Shown piece by piece: positions 56,075-64,000 of a DNA stretch of 64,000 nucleotides. The DNA comes from Oscillospiraceae bacterium. GTDB taxonomy: Bacteria > Bacillota > Clostridia > Oscillospirales > Ruminococcaceae. The stretch covers positions 1-64,000 of the forward strand of contig JAEEXH010000005.1 in the NCBI GenBank assembly GCA_016291435.1, written 5' to 3'. The position numbers and the translations under genes are program-made. The notes under the pieces were generated by a model that saw nothing but the letters and a program-made list of their open reading frames with translations, was not told the DNA's origin and made no database searches. Position 1 is the first letter of the stretch; the number at the start of each line of letters is the position of its first letter.

Positions 56075-58654
56075 GTGAAACGGCTTACGCTCGGTCTCAT
56101 GGCGCATGTCGACTCCGGCAAAACCACACTTGCCGAAGCGCTGCTCTACCGCACCGGCGAGATCCGGAAGCTCGGCAGAGTGGATCGCGGCGATGCGTGG
56201 CTCGACACCGAAGCAATCGAAAAATCACGCGGCATCACGATATTTGCGCATCAGGCGCAGTTTCAGGCGGGCGAAACACAGTTCACGCTGCTGGATACTC
56301 CGGGACATGTAGACTTCTCCGCTGAGACTGAGCGCATCATGCAGGTGCTCGACTGCGCCGTGCTGGTCATCAGCGGCACCGACGGCGTGCAGAGCCACAC
56401 CCGCACACTCTGGCGGCTGCTCGAACGCTACGGCATCCCGGTCATCCTATTTGTCAATAAAATGGATCTTTCCGACCGCACCGAAACCGCGCTCATACAG
56501 GAATTGCAGGGAAGACTCTCTGCTTCCTGCGTGCAGTTCGACAGCAGCCGCGAAGCGCTCTGCGAAAACGCCGCAACCTGCTCCGAAGCGCTCATGAACG
56601 CCTATCTGGACGGTGCGGAGATCACCGATGACATGCTTGCGGAGGCGGTCATGCGGCGGGAAATCTTCCCCTGCTGCTTTGGCTCTGCACGCACGCTGGA
56701 CGGCATCGGCAGGCTGCTTGAGATTCTGGACGCATACACCGCAGAGCCCCAGCATCCCGCAGAATTCGGTGCGCGTGTCTTCAAAATTTCCGTGGATGCA
56801 AAAGGCAGCCGTCTCACCTATCTGAAAATCTGCGGCGGCACGCTGCATAACCGCGACGAGCTCACATATACCGGCGCCGACCGCCAGCCGCACACCGAAA
56901 AGGTCACCGGCATCCGCTTTTATTCCGGCGCAAAGTTTGTCCCCGCAGATGCCGCCGAAGCAGGCGCCGTCTGTGCAGTGACAGGTCTCACTGCTGCCTA
57001 TGCCGGTATGGGGCTCGGCATTACGCCGGATGCGGAGGATGCTATGCTCACGCCGGTCATGCGCTATCAGGTGCTGCTCCCGGAGGACATTGACGCGCCC
57101 GCCGCACTCGCACAGCTCCGTCAGCTCGAAGCGGAGGATCCGCAGCTCCATGTCACATGGGAAGCGCAGAGCCGCAGCATCTATGTGCAGCTCATGGGAG
57201 CCGTGCAGCTTGAGGTGCTGTCACAGCAGGTCGCCGACCGCTTCGGCTATGCGATCCGCTTTGACAGCGGCATTGTCACCTATCGCGAAACGATCCGCGA
57301 AGCCGTTGAAGGCATCGGGCACTATGAGCCCCTGCGCCACTACGCAGAGGTACATCTCATCCTGACGCCGCTCCCGCCCGGCAGCGGTCTGCAATTTGAT
57401 ACCAGATGCAGCGAGGATCTGCTCGACCGCAACTGGCAGCGGCTCATTCTCACGCATTTGCAGGAAAAAACACATATCGGCGCGCTGACAGGCTCTCCGA
57501 TCACCGACATGAAGATCACGCTGGCGAGCGGAAAAGCGCATATCAAGCATACCGAGGGCGGCGATTTCCGGCAGGCAACCTACCGCGCCGTGCGGCAGGG
57601 GCTGCGTTCTGCGGAGAGCGTGCTGCTGGAACCCTATTACAGCTTCACACTGGAGCTCCCCGCGGATGCCGTCGGCAGGGCGATGACCGACATCACGCAG
57701 CGTGCGGGCAGCTTCCAGCCCCCGGAGATCTTCGGCGAACATGCCGTAATCACCGGCAGTGCGCCGGTCGCGACGATGAACGACTATGCTGCCGAGGTTC
57801 TGAGCTACACGAAGGGGCGCGGCAGTCTGACGCTGTCCGTCAGCGGCTATCTACCCTGCCACAACGCGGAGGAGATTATCGCGCAGATCGGCTATGACGC
57901 AGACAGTGACCTTGAAAACAGCGCAGATTCGGTTTTCTGTGCGCACGGTGCAGGCTTTCTGGTCGGCTGGCAGGAAGTGCCGATGTATATGCATCTGCCT
58001 GCCGAGCTCCCGCACCGCTATGACTTTGAGGAAGCGGTCGAAGCGCCCGCAGAGCATGTGCGCCGCGGACCCATGCCCGATGCAAGCGACGAGGAGCTTA
58101 TGGCGATCTATGAGCGCACCTACGGCAGAATTGCGCGGGATGAGCGCAAGGCAATGCGCCGCAACAAGACCGCCGAATCGCTTGACAGCAGCCATGTCAA
58201 GGTTCCCGATGCGCCGAAAACAGAATATCTGCTGGTCGACGGCTACAACATCATTTTCGCCTGGGATTCCCTGAAAGCACTTGCGGCAGATTCTCTTGAT
58301 CATGCACGGGAACTGCTCATGCATCTGCTGATGAACTATCAGGGCTATAAACAGTGTGAGGTCATTCTGGTGTTCGATGCCTACAAATGCAAAGGGCACG
58401 GCGAGGAGACCGAGCAGCACGGCAACATCACTGTTGTCTACACGAGGGAGGCGGAGACCGCCGATTCCTATATCGAGCGCGTATCGAAGAAGCTCATCCG
58501 CGGCAACCGTGTGCGCGTTGCGACCTCGGATGCACTCGAGCAGCTCATCATTCTCGGCAACGGTGCCATGCGCATCTCCGCACGCGAATTTGAACTGGAA
58601 ATGCGCGCAGTCGAAGCAGAGATCCGGCAGCAAATCAACCGGACAGGACAATGA
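56075..58654 (+). CDS. Tet(M)-like ribosomal-protection/EF-G-like GTPase fused to C-terminal YacP/Rae1-like NYN domain
   Basis: G1 AHVDSGKT, RGIT, DTPGHVDF, NKMD; EF-G-like domains; C-term from ~58221: YLLVDGYNIIFAWDSLK...VILVFDAYKCKG...YTREAETADSYIERV...VRVATSDALEQLIILGNGAMRISAREFE. GTG start. Confidence 0.9.
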   Translation: MKRLTLGLMAHVDSGKTTLAEALLYRTGEIRKLGRVDRGDAWLDTEAIEKSRGITIFAHQAQFQAGETQFTLLDTPGHVDFSAETERIMQVLDCAVLVISGTDGVQSHTRTLWRLLERYGIPVILFVNKMDLSDRTETALIQELQGRLSASCVQFDSSREALCENAATCSEALMNAYLDGAEITDDMLAEAVMRREIFPCCFGSARTLDGIGRLLEILDAYTAEPQHPAEFGARVFKISVDAKGSRLTYLKICGGTLHNRDELTYTGADRQPHTEKVTGIRFYSGAKFVPADAAEAGAVCAVTGLTAAYAGMGLGITPDAEDAMLTPVMRYQVLLPEDIDAPAALAQLRQLEAEDPQLHVTWEAQSRSIYVQLMGAVQLEVLSQQVADRFGYAIRFDSGIVTYRETIREAVEGIGHYEPLRHYAEVHLILTPLPPGSGLQFDTRCSEDLLDRNWQRLILTHLQEKTHIGALTGSPITDMKITLASGKAHIKHTEGGDFRQATYRAVRQGLRSAESVLLEPYYSFTLELPADAVGRAMTDITQRAGSFQPPEIFGEHAVITGSAPVATMNDYAAEVLSYTKGRGSLTLSVSGYLPCHNAEEIIAQIGYDADSDLENSADSVFCAHGAGFLVGWQEVPMYMHLPAELPHRYDFEEAVEAPAEHVRRGPMPDASDEELMAIYERTYGRIARDERKAMRRNKTAESLDSSHVKVPDAPKTEYLLVDGYNIIFAWDSLKALAADSLDHARELLMHLLMNYQGYKQCEVILVFDAYKCKGHGEETEQHGNITVVYTREAETADSYIERVSKKLIRGNRVRVATSDALEQLIILGNGAMRISAREFELEMRAVEAEIRQQINRTGQ

Positions 58655-58668
58655 AGGAGGACAATCAA

Positions 58669-60411
58669 ATGAACACATTCTGGGGATCCATGCGCCATGT
58701 GATAAGCGGCTCCGATCCCGTGCATGCGGCATGGGCAGGGGCAATTCTGATCGCATTGATCATGCTGGCAGTGCTCCATCACATATGGAGAGAAGACGCA
58801 AAGAAGCTCACGCGCTGGCGCCTGCTCTGCCTGCTCCCTCTGCTGATCTGCGGCGCACATGCCTTCTTCTATATGCCGCACACTGCCGCGCTTGATTATA
58901 TCAGCAATTTTATGATGATGCTGATTCCCGCGGCGTTGGTGCTCATCCTGATCATCCTTGCAAAGCGGAAGATCGGGTACCGCATTGCGGCAGTGCTGAC
59001 CGGACTTGTCTCCGTGGTCTGCCTCACATATTTCATCGTCGCTGCACCGAACTTCTGGAACGAATCCCGGAAGAGCTACACCGATTCCTTCAAGGCGCTC
59101 GCACAGCGGATGGACCGCAACTATATCCTCAAGGAGTGGAAGGAAGCCGATTTCAGCGCGCTCGAAGCGAAGTATCTGCCGATGGTGCAGGAAGCCGAGC
59201 AGGAGCAGAACCCGGTGAAATTTGCCGATGCCGTGATGATGTTCGCCAATGAACTGCACGACGGTCATATTTCTGTTGCTGCTGCCATTGACGAAGAAAC
59301 GATCAAGCAATACCGTGATACATATACCTCTCCGTTTGACCGCCGTGAATACGGTATGGCAATGGTGCAGCTTGACAGCGGCGAGGTCATCGCTGTCTGC
59401 ACAAAGGACGAGGTGCACGCGCTCGGCATCGTGGACGGCACTGTGATCACAAAATGGAACGGCAAGCCTGTTTTGCAGGCTGCCGCAGAGGATGTGCCCG
59501 ATCACGGTTTCCCCGTCAAAGCAAACGCAGACCGCATCGCGGCAACGCAGCTCTCGGTAATCGGCGGTGATACCGTCGAAGTCACCTTCCTTGATCAGAA
59601 CGGCACGGAGCAGACGGTCACACTCTCCGATCTCGGCGAGTTGAAATCGGCTCAGGAAGCGATCATTGCTCTTATCCAGTTTCCGAAGGGCGGCTATGAA
59701 ACACTGATGGAGCAGAACGGCTCCTATAAGATGCTCGACGACAAATGCGGCTATCTGCGGCTCACAGCAGAGGATCCCGACCGCTACGATTCCGGCATAC
59801 TCGATTATCTGAAGGGCAGCATGCCCGGCGCGAAGGAGATCTTCCGGCAGGCGCTCAGCGACATGAAGCAGCAGGGCATGGAGTATCTGGTGGTCGATCT
59901 GCGCTGCAATATGGGCGGCTTTGATGAGATCGGCTGCGCACTCTGCGAGCTGCTGACAGACAAGGACTGGTACGGGCAGGGGCTCGGCATCCGCAAAAAC
60001 GGACAATACACCTGTGTCTCCGATCACGGCATTCACGGCACAGGCGAATTTGCCGATCTGAAGGTCGTTGCACTGACAAATTATGAGTGCGCCAGCGCCG
60101 GAGACGGCACCGCGCTCTATCTCTCGAAGCTGCCAAATGTCACGCTTGCGGGCATCACCGATCCCTGCGGCTGCAATCAGGAGACAGGCGGCAAATGTGT
60201 GCTGTCAGACGGTCTTGTCACGGTATATTTCCCCGTCGGTCTGGTGCTCGATGAAAACTGCGTACCGAATGTGGAAACCAAGCCCGACCGCATCAGCCGC
60301 AATCCCGTTGAGGAACGCATCCCGCTCGATTTCGATGCAGCCATGCGCATTTTCCGCGACAAAGAAGACTATGAGCTCGACTGGGCAATCAAATATCTGG
60401 AGGAACAGTAA
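58669..60411 (+). CDS. S41-family peptidase-like membrane protein
   Basis: N-terminal TM segments; MEYLVVDLRCNMGGFDEIG; LTNYECASAGDGTALYL. Confidence 0.8.
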   Translation: MNTFWGSMRHVISGSDPVHAAWAGAILIALIMLAVLHHIWREDAKKLTRWRLLCLLPLLICGAHAFFYMPHTAALDYISNFMMMLIPAALVLILIILAKRKIGYRIAAVLTGLVSVVCLTYFIVAAPNFWNESRKSYTDSFKALAQRMDRNYILKEWKEADFSALEAKYLPMVQEAEQEQNPVKFADAVMMFANELHDGHISVAAAIDEETIKQYRDTYTSPFDRREYGMAMVQLDSGEVIAVCTKDEVHALGIVDGTVITKWNGKPVLQAAAEDVPDHGFPVKANADRIAATQLSVIGGDTVEVTFLDQNGTEQTVTLSDLGELKSAQEAIIALIQFPKGGYETLMEQNGSYKMLDDKCGYLRLTAEDPDRYDSGILDYLKGSMPGAKEIFRQALSDMKQQGMEYLVVDLRCNMGGFDEIGCALCELLTDKDWYGQGLGIRKNGQYTCVSDHGIHGTGEFADLKVVALTNYECASAGDGTALYLSKLPNVTLAGITDPCGCNQETGGKCVLSDGLVTVYFPVGLVLDENCVPNVETKPDRISRNPVEERIPLDFDAAMRIFRDKEDYELDWAIKYLEEQ

Positions 60412-60413
60412 TC

Positions 60414-61625
60414 ATGCGTGAGATCATTCTTGCAAAATACGGCGAAATGGCGCTCAAGGGTGCCAACCGCATCACCTTTGAGGACGCGCTGCTGCGCAAT
60501 ATCCGATTCCGCTTAAAGCATATCGGAAAATTCAGCTATGCAAAGGCGCAGTCCACCATCTATATCATCCCGGAAACAGAGAGCGACGAGGAAGCGGGCG
60601 AACTCCTTGCAGCCGCAATGCCGCGTCTCAAAAAGATCTTCGGCATCGCAGCGCTTGCCCGTGCGATCACATGCGAAAAGGATTTTGCCGACATCTCCGC
60701 ACGCGCAGTCCCCTATCTGCATGATGCGCTGACTGCCGCAAAAACATTCAAGGTCGAGGCAAAGCGCGCAGACAAGGCATTTCCGATGAAGTCGCCGCAG
60801 ATCTGTGCAGAGCTCGGCGGCATCCTGCTCGAAGCCTATCCGCATCTGACGGTCAATGTGACCGAGCCGGATGTGACCGTCACCGTCGAGATCCGCGACA
60901 CAAATGCCTACGTACATGCCGCACGCGAAAAGGGCGCAGGCGGTCTGCCAGTCGGCACAGCGGGCAATGCCATGCTGCTGCTCTCGGGCGGCATCGACTC
61001 CCCGGTCGCGGCATACATGATGGCAAAGCGCGGTCTGCGCATCTCGGCGATCCATTTCGCCAGCCCGCCTTACACCTCTGAGCGCGCACTGATGAAGGTG
61101 CAGACGCTGGTCGAAAAGCTGACGCCCTGGTGCGGAAGCATCGCATTCTATGTCGTGCCGTTCACGGAAATCCAGGAGGTGCTTGAGAAGAACTGCCCCG
61201 AGGAATTCTTCACGATCCTCATGCGCCGCCTGATGATGGAAATTGCACAGCGCATCTCCGAACGCGATTCCTGTGCTGCGATCATCACGGGCGAGAGTCT
61301 TGGGCAGGTCGCGAGCCAGACAATCGGCGCGCTCGCCTGCACGGATGCCGTCGCGCATATGCCGGTGCTGCGTCCGCTGATCGGCATGGACAAGACGGAA
61401 ATTGTCGAAATCGCACGCAAAATCGACACATTTGAGACATCTATCCTGCCCTACGAGGATTGCTGCACCGTCTTCACGCCCCGTCACCCGAAGCTGAGGC
61501 CGCGCCTGGATGAGGTCGAACAGATCCAGGCTGAGGTCGATTTTGCACCGCTCGTCGAGAAGGCGATCGAGGGCACAACCAAGAAGATCTACGCACAGCA
61601 TGTTTCCGAATCTCAGACATTCTGA
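60414..61625 (+). CDS. thiI: tRNA 4-thiouridine synthase ThiI
   Basis: THUMP region; LLLSGGIDSPVAAYMMAKRG PP-loop; ITGESLGQVASQT. Confidence 0.95.
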   Translation: MREIILAKYGEMALKGANRITFEDALLRNIRFRLKHIGKFSYAKAQSTIYIIPETESDEEAGELLAAAMPRLKKIFGIAALARAITCEKDFADISARAVPYLHDALTAAKTFKVEAKRADKAFPMKSPQICAELGGILLEAYPHLTVNVTEPDVTVTVEIRDTNAYVHAAREKGAGGLPVGTAGNAMLLLSGGIDSPVAAYMMAKRGLRISAIHFASPPYTSERALMKVQTLVEKLTPWCGSIAFYVVPFTEIQEVLEKNCPEEFFTILMRRLMMEIAQRISERDSCAAIITGESLGQVASQTIGALACTDAVAHMPVLRPLIGMDKTEIVEIARKIDTFETSILPYEDCCTVFTPRHPKLRPRLDEVEQIQAEVDFAPLVEKAIEGTTKKIYAQHVSESQTF

Positions 61626-61638
61626 CAGGAGAATCATC

Positions 61639-63252
61639 ATGGATAACAAGACACAAACGGGCAGCGGTCTGTTTCGTACATTCCGGCAGCTCTTCTCGCT
61701 CCGCTGCACGACAAAGACCAATATGCTCATCTACGCGATCCGGCAGATCCCGCTGATCAAGCATCTGCTGCCCGGCGACCTCTACGCCGCAGAGGGCTTC
61801 AAGGTGATGGCGTATATCCTCGTGCTGATCTGGGAGGTTATCATGACCTTCCTCGTCAAGTTTCTCGCGTTCGGCGGCGCTGTCATGCTCCCGCTGATCC
61901 CGCTGACCGAAATCGCTAACGAAAAGAACGCCCTGCTCCTGCAAATGATTCTCTTCTATACGCTCTTCGGCGGCATTATCCGCACGAATTTCTTTATGAG
62001 CGACAACAAGGCGGAAGTCGCGATCAAGCTGCTGCGCATGGATGCGCGGGATTATACCCTTGCGACCTTCTTCTATTTCCTTCTGCGGCTCGCAGTCGGC
62101 TATCTCCCGCTCACGCTGATCTTCGGGCTGGTCGTGCATGTCCCGTGGTGGATCTGCCTGCTGCTGCCGTTTGCATTTGCAGGCACAAAGCTCGTGTTTG
62201 CCCGCCTTGAAATTGCGATGAACGAGACCGTCGGCATCACATTCAGCGACAAAAAGGCAACCTGGTTCACGCTGCCCGCGCTGGTGATCATGCTCGGCTG
62301 CGTCTATCTGCTGCCGATGTTCAAGCTCGTTCTGCCGATGTATGTCTCTGCCGGCATTCTGCTTGCGATGATCCCGCTCGGCGTGCTCTGCATAAAGCCG
62401 CTCCTCCGATACCGCGGCTACAAGGATGTCACCGTGCGGCTGATCGAGGTCACACAGAGCGTTGTCGAGCAAAACAAGAACATGCAGAAAAACGCCATGC
62501 GCAAGCAGATTTCGAAGGATGCTGCGAAAGCGACCAGCAACCGCTCCGGCTTTGAATACCTCAATGAGCTGTTCATCAAGCGGCACAAGAGCATTCTCTG
62601 GAGCGCCACGGTCAAGATCACGATCGCTGCACTGGTCGTTGCGGCACTGTGCATCATCCTCGTAATCCGTGTTCCTTCTTTCAGTGATAATATCAACGAA
62701 TGGATCATGCGCGGGCTGCCCGTGCTGCCGTTCGTCCTATACGGCATCAACCGCGGCACATCCTTCACACAGGCGCTTTTCATGAACTGTGACCACAGCC
62801 TGCTGACCTATCCCTTCTTCAAAAAGCCGAAATCCATTCTTGCCCTGTTCCGCATCCGGCTCCGTGAGATCATGAAGATCAATTCCGTGCCCGCTGCGGT
62901 ACTCGGCATCGGTCTGGCAGTGCTGCTTGCAATCACCGGCGGCACAGACAATCCGATCAATTATGCGGTTGTGCTGCTCTCGCCGATCGCCCTGAGCATG
63001 TTTTTCTCCGTGCATTATCTTATGCTCTACTATCTGCTCCAGCCCTACACGGCCGGCAGTGAGATGAAAAACGGTCTCTACGGCTTCATCACAGGCGCAA
63101 CCTATGCAGTCTGCTATTTCATGATGCGTTTGCAGCTCCCGACGCTCGCATTCGGCATCACCTGCATCGCGTTCTGCGTAATCTACTCTGTTGTCGCATG
63201 CGTGCTGGTCTACAAATTCGCTTACAAGACCTTCAAGCTGCGTGCTGGTTAA
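61639..63252 (+). CDS. Multi-pass membrane protein, ABC-2/ABC-transporter-permease-like
   Basis: About 12 hydrophobic segments; NFFMSDNKAEVAIKLLRMDARDYTLATF; no ATPase adjacent. Confidence 0.6.
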   Translation: MDNKTQTGSGLFRTFRQLFSLRCTTKTNMLIYAIRQIPLIKHLLPGDLYAAEGFKVMAYILVLIWEVIMTFLVKFLAFGGAVMLPLIPLTEIANEKNALLLQMILFYTLFGGIIRTNFFMSDNKAEVAIKLLRMDARDYTLATFFYFLLRLAVGYLPLTLIFGLVVHVPWWICLLLPFAFAGTKLVFARLEIAMNETVGITFSDKKATWFTLPALVIMLGCVYLLPMFKLVLPMYVSAGILLAMIPLGVLCIKPLLRYRGYKDVTVRLIEVTQSVVEQNKNMQKNAMRKQISKDAAKATSNRSGFEYLNELFIKRHKSILWSATVKITIAALVVAALCIILVIRVPSFSDNINEWIMRGLPVLPFVLYGINRGTSFTQALFMNCDHSLLTYPFFKKPKSILALFRIRLREIMKINSVPAAVLGIGLAVLLAITGGTDNPINYAVVLLSPIALSMFFSVHYLMLYYLLQPYTAGSEMKNGLYGFITGATYAVCYFMMRLQLPTLAFGITCIAFCVIYSVVACVLVYKFAYKTFKLRAG

Positions 63253-63272
63253 GCACAAAATCCGAGCATAAA

Positions 63273-63305
63273 ATGCCCCCGGTACTGTAATTGTACCGGG
63301 GGCAT
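63273..63305. terminator. Bidirectional terminator
   Basis: ATGCCCCCGGTAC / GTACCGGGGGCAT perfect 13-bp stem. Confidence 0.9.
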
Positions 63306-63320
63306 CGTGTTTTCTCATAG

Positions 63321-64000
63321 TTATGCGGGCATTGCGGGGATGGAATGTGCAGCGGCATATCCGGCTGCTTCTGCCGCCTTCAGCAGCGCGCTGCGCTCCG
63401 CAGAGGTGAGCACCGTCTGAATCAGGCAGGCATTATCCACAGCGAGCACAGACTCGTCTGCGTGCCCCATCTTCGCGAGAATATTCTGCATCGTCTCGCT
63501 CAGCTTATCAGCATCATGCAGTGCGCTGAAGCGGATGAACAGCCCCGCGCAGAGTGCATCTGCACCGGCGATGAAATCCTGATTTTCGGCAGCTTCCCAA
63601 TCCTGCGAGAACACTGTCTTATGATGCTTCACAGCCTCGATCACATCGCCCATGACCGCGCTGGCAGTCGGGAACTTGCCCGCGCCTCTGCCGGTGAAAT
63701 ACGCACGGTCGATTGCATCGCCGACGACCTCAACGCAGTTGAAGACGCCGTCCACGCGGGAGAGCAGATTCTCGTGCGGCACAAACATCGGCATGACGAG
63801 CGGAAGGATTTTGCCGTCATCCAGTCTGCGCACGGATGCGATCAGCTTGACTGCGCCGTCCAGTGCATCGGCAGCCGCAGCGTCCTCAAGCGAGATCTCA
63901 CGGATGCCCTCTGTGTGCACAGAAGCCGGATACACATGCTTTCCGAAGACCAGCGACGACAGAATGCAGATCTTGCGGCAGGCATCGTGACCGTCCACAT
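63321..64000 (-). CDS. hom: Homoserine dehydrogenase, C-terminal part (continues past window end)
   Basis: DGHDACRKICILSSLVFG; DRAYFTGRGAGKFPTASAVMGDVIEAV. Confidence 0.9.
   Translation of the reverse strand, partial: VDGHDACRKICILSSLVFGKHVYPASVHTEGIREISLEDAAAADALDGAVKLIASVRRLDDGKILPLVMPMFVPHENLLSRVDGVFNCVEVVGDAIDRAYFTGRGAGKFPTASAVMGDVIEAVKHHKTVFSQDWEAAENQDFIAGADALCAGLFIRFSALHDADKLSETMQNILAKMGHADESVLAVDNACLIQTVLTSAERSALLKAAEAAGYAAAHSIPAMPA

Noticed and set aside
56075-58654. Acquired tetracycline-resistance gene
   Set aside because: Motifs resemble ribosomal-protection GTPases, but the NYN fusion, native-looking composition and operon context argue for a housekeeping or quality-control role. 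Resistance cannot be inferred from sequence alone.

Overview
The 64 kb window looks like chromosome of a moderately high-GC Gram-positive gut anaerobe, probably Ruminococcus/Oscillospiraceae. The evidence is protein style, a dockerin-bearing GH44, and carboxynorspermidine-pathway genes. I call about 54 protein genes in tight operons, plus one 42-aa Cys-rich ORF absent from the supplied ORF track. I saw no rRNA, tRNA, CRISPR array, transposase or integrase. Start codons were re-picked from RBS, operon overlap and homology, so many differ from the ORF track. Most interesting items: (1) a Tet(M)/EF-G-like ribosomal GTPase fused to a C-terminal YacP/Rae1-like NYN nuclease domain (56075-58654), in an apparent nifS/thiI operon; (2) a ~3 kb AT-richer island (DUF134-NifX fusion, MBL hydrolase, two ChrA) at the 3' end of lysS, flanked by a 12-bp direct repeat that regenerates the lysS C-terminus 'KSVE*', with a displaced terminator beyond it; (3) a compact five-gene operon (PlsC, acyl-CoA ligase-like, B12-binding radical SAM, CDP-alcohol phosphatidyltransferase, permuted papain-like protein) suggesting an uncharacterised lipid pathway; (4) a 42-aa, 10-Cys membrane micropeptide; (5) a zinc-ribbon/pseudokinase/PASTA protein; (6) a cloverleaf-like intergenic element at 10-139. 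All family names come from recognising motifs by eye. No database search was run.
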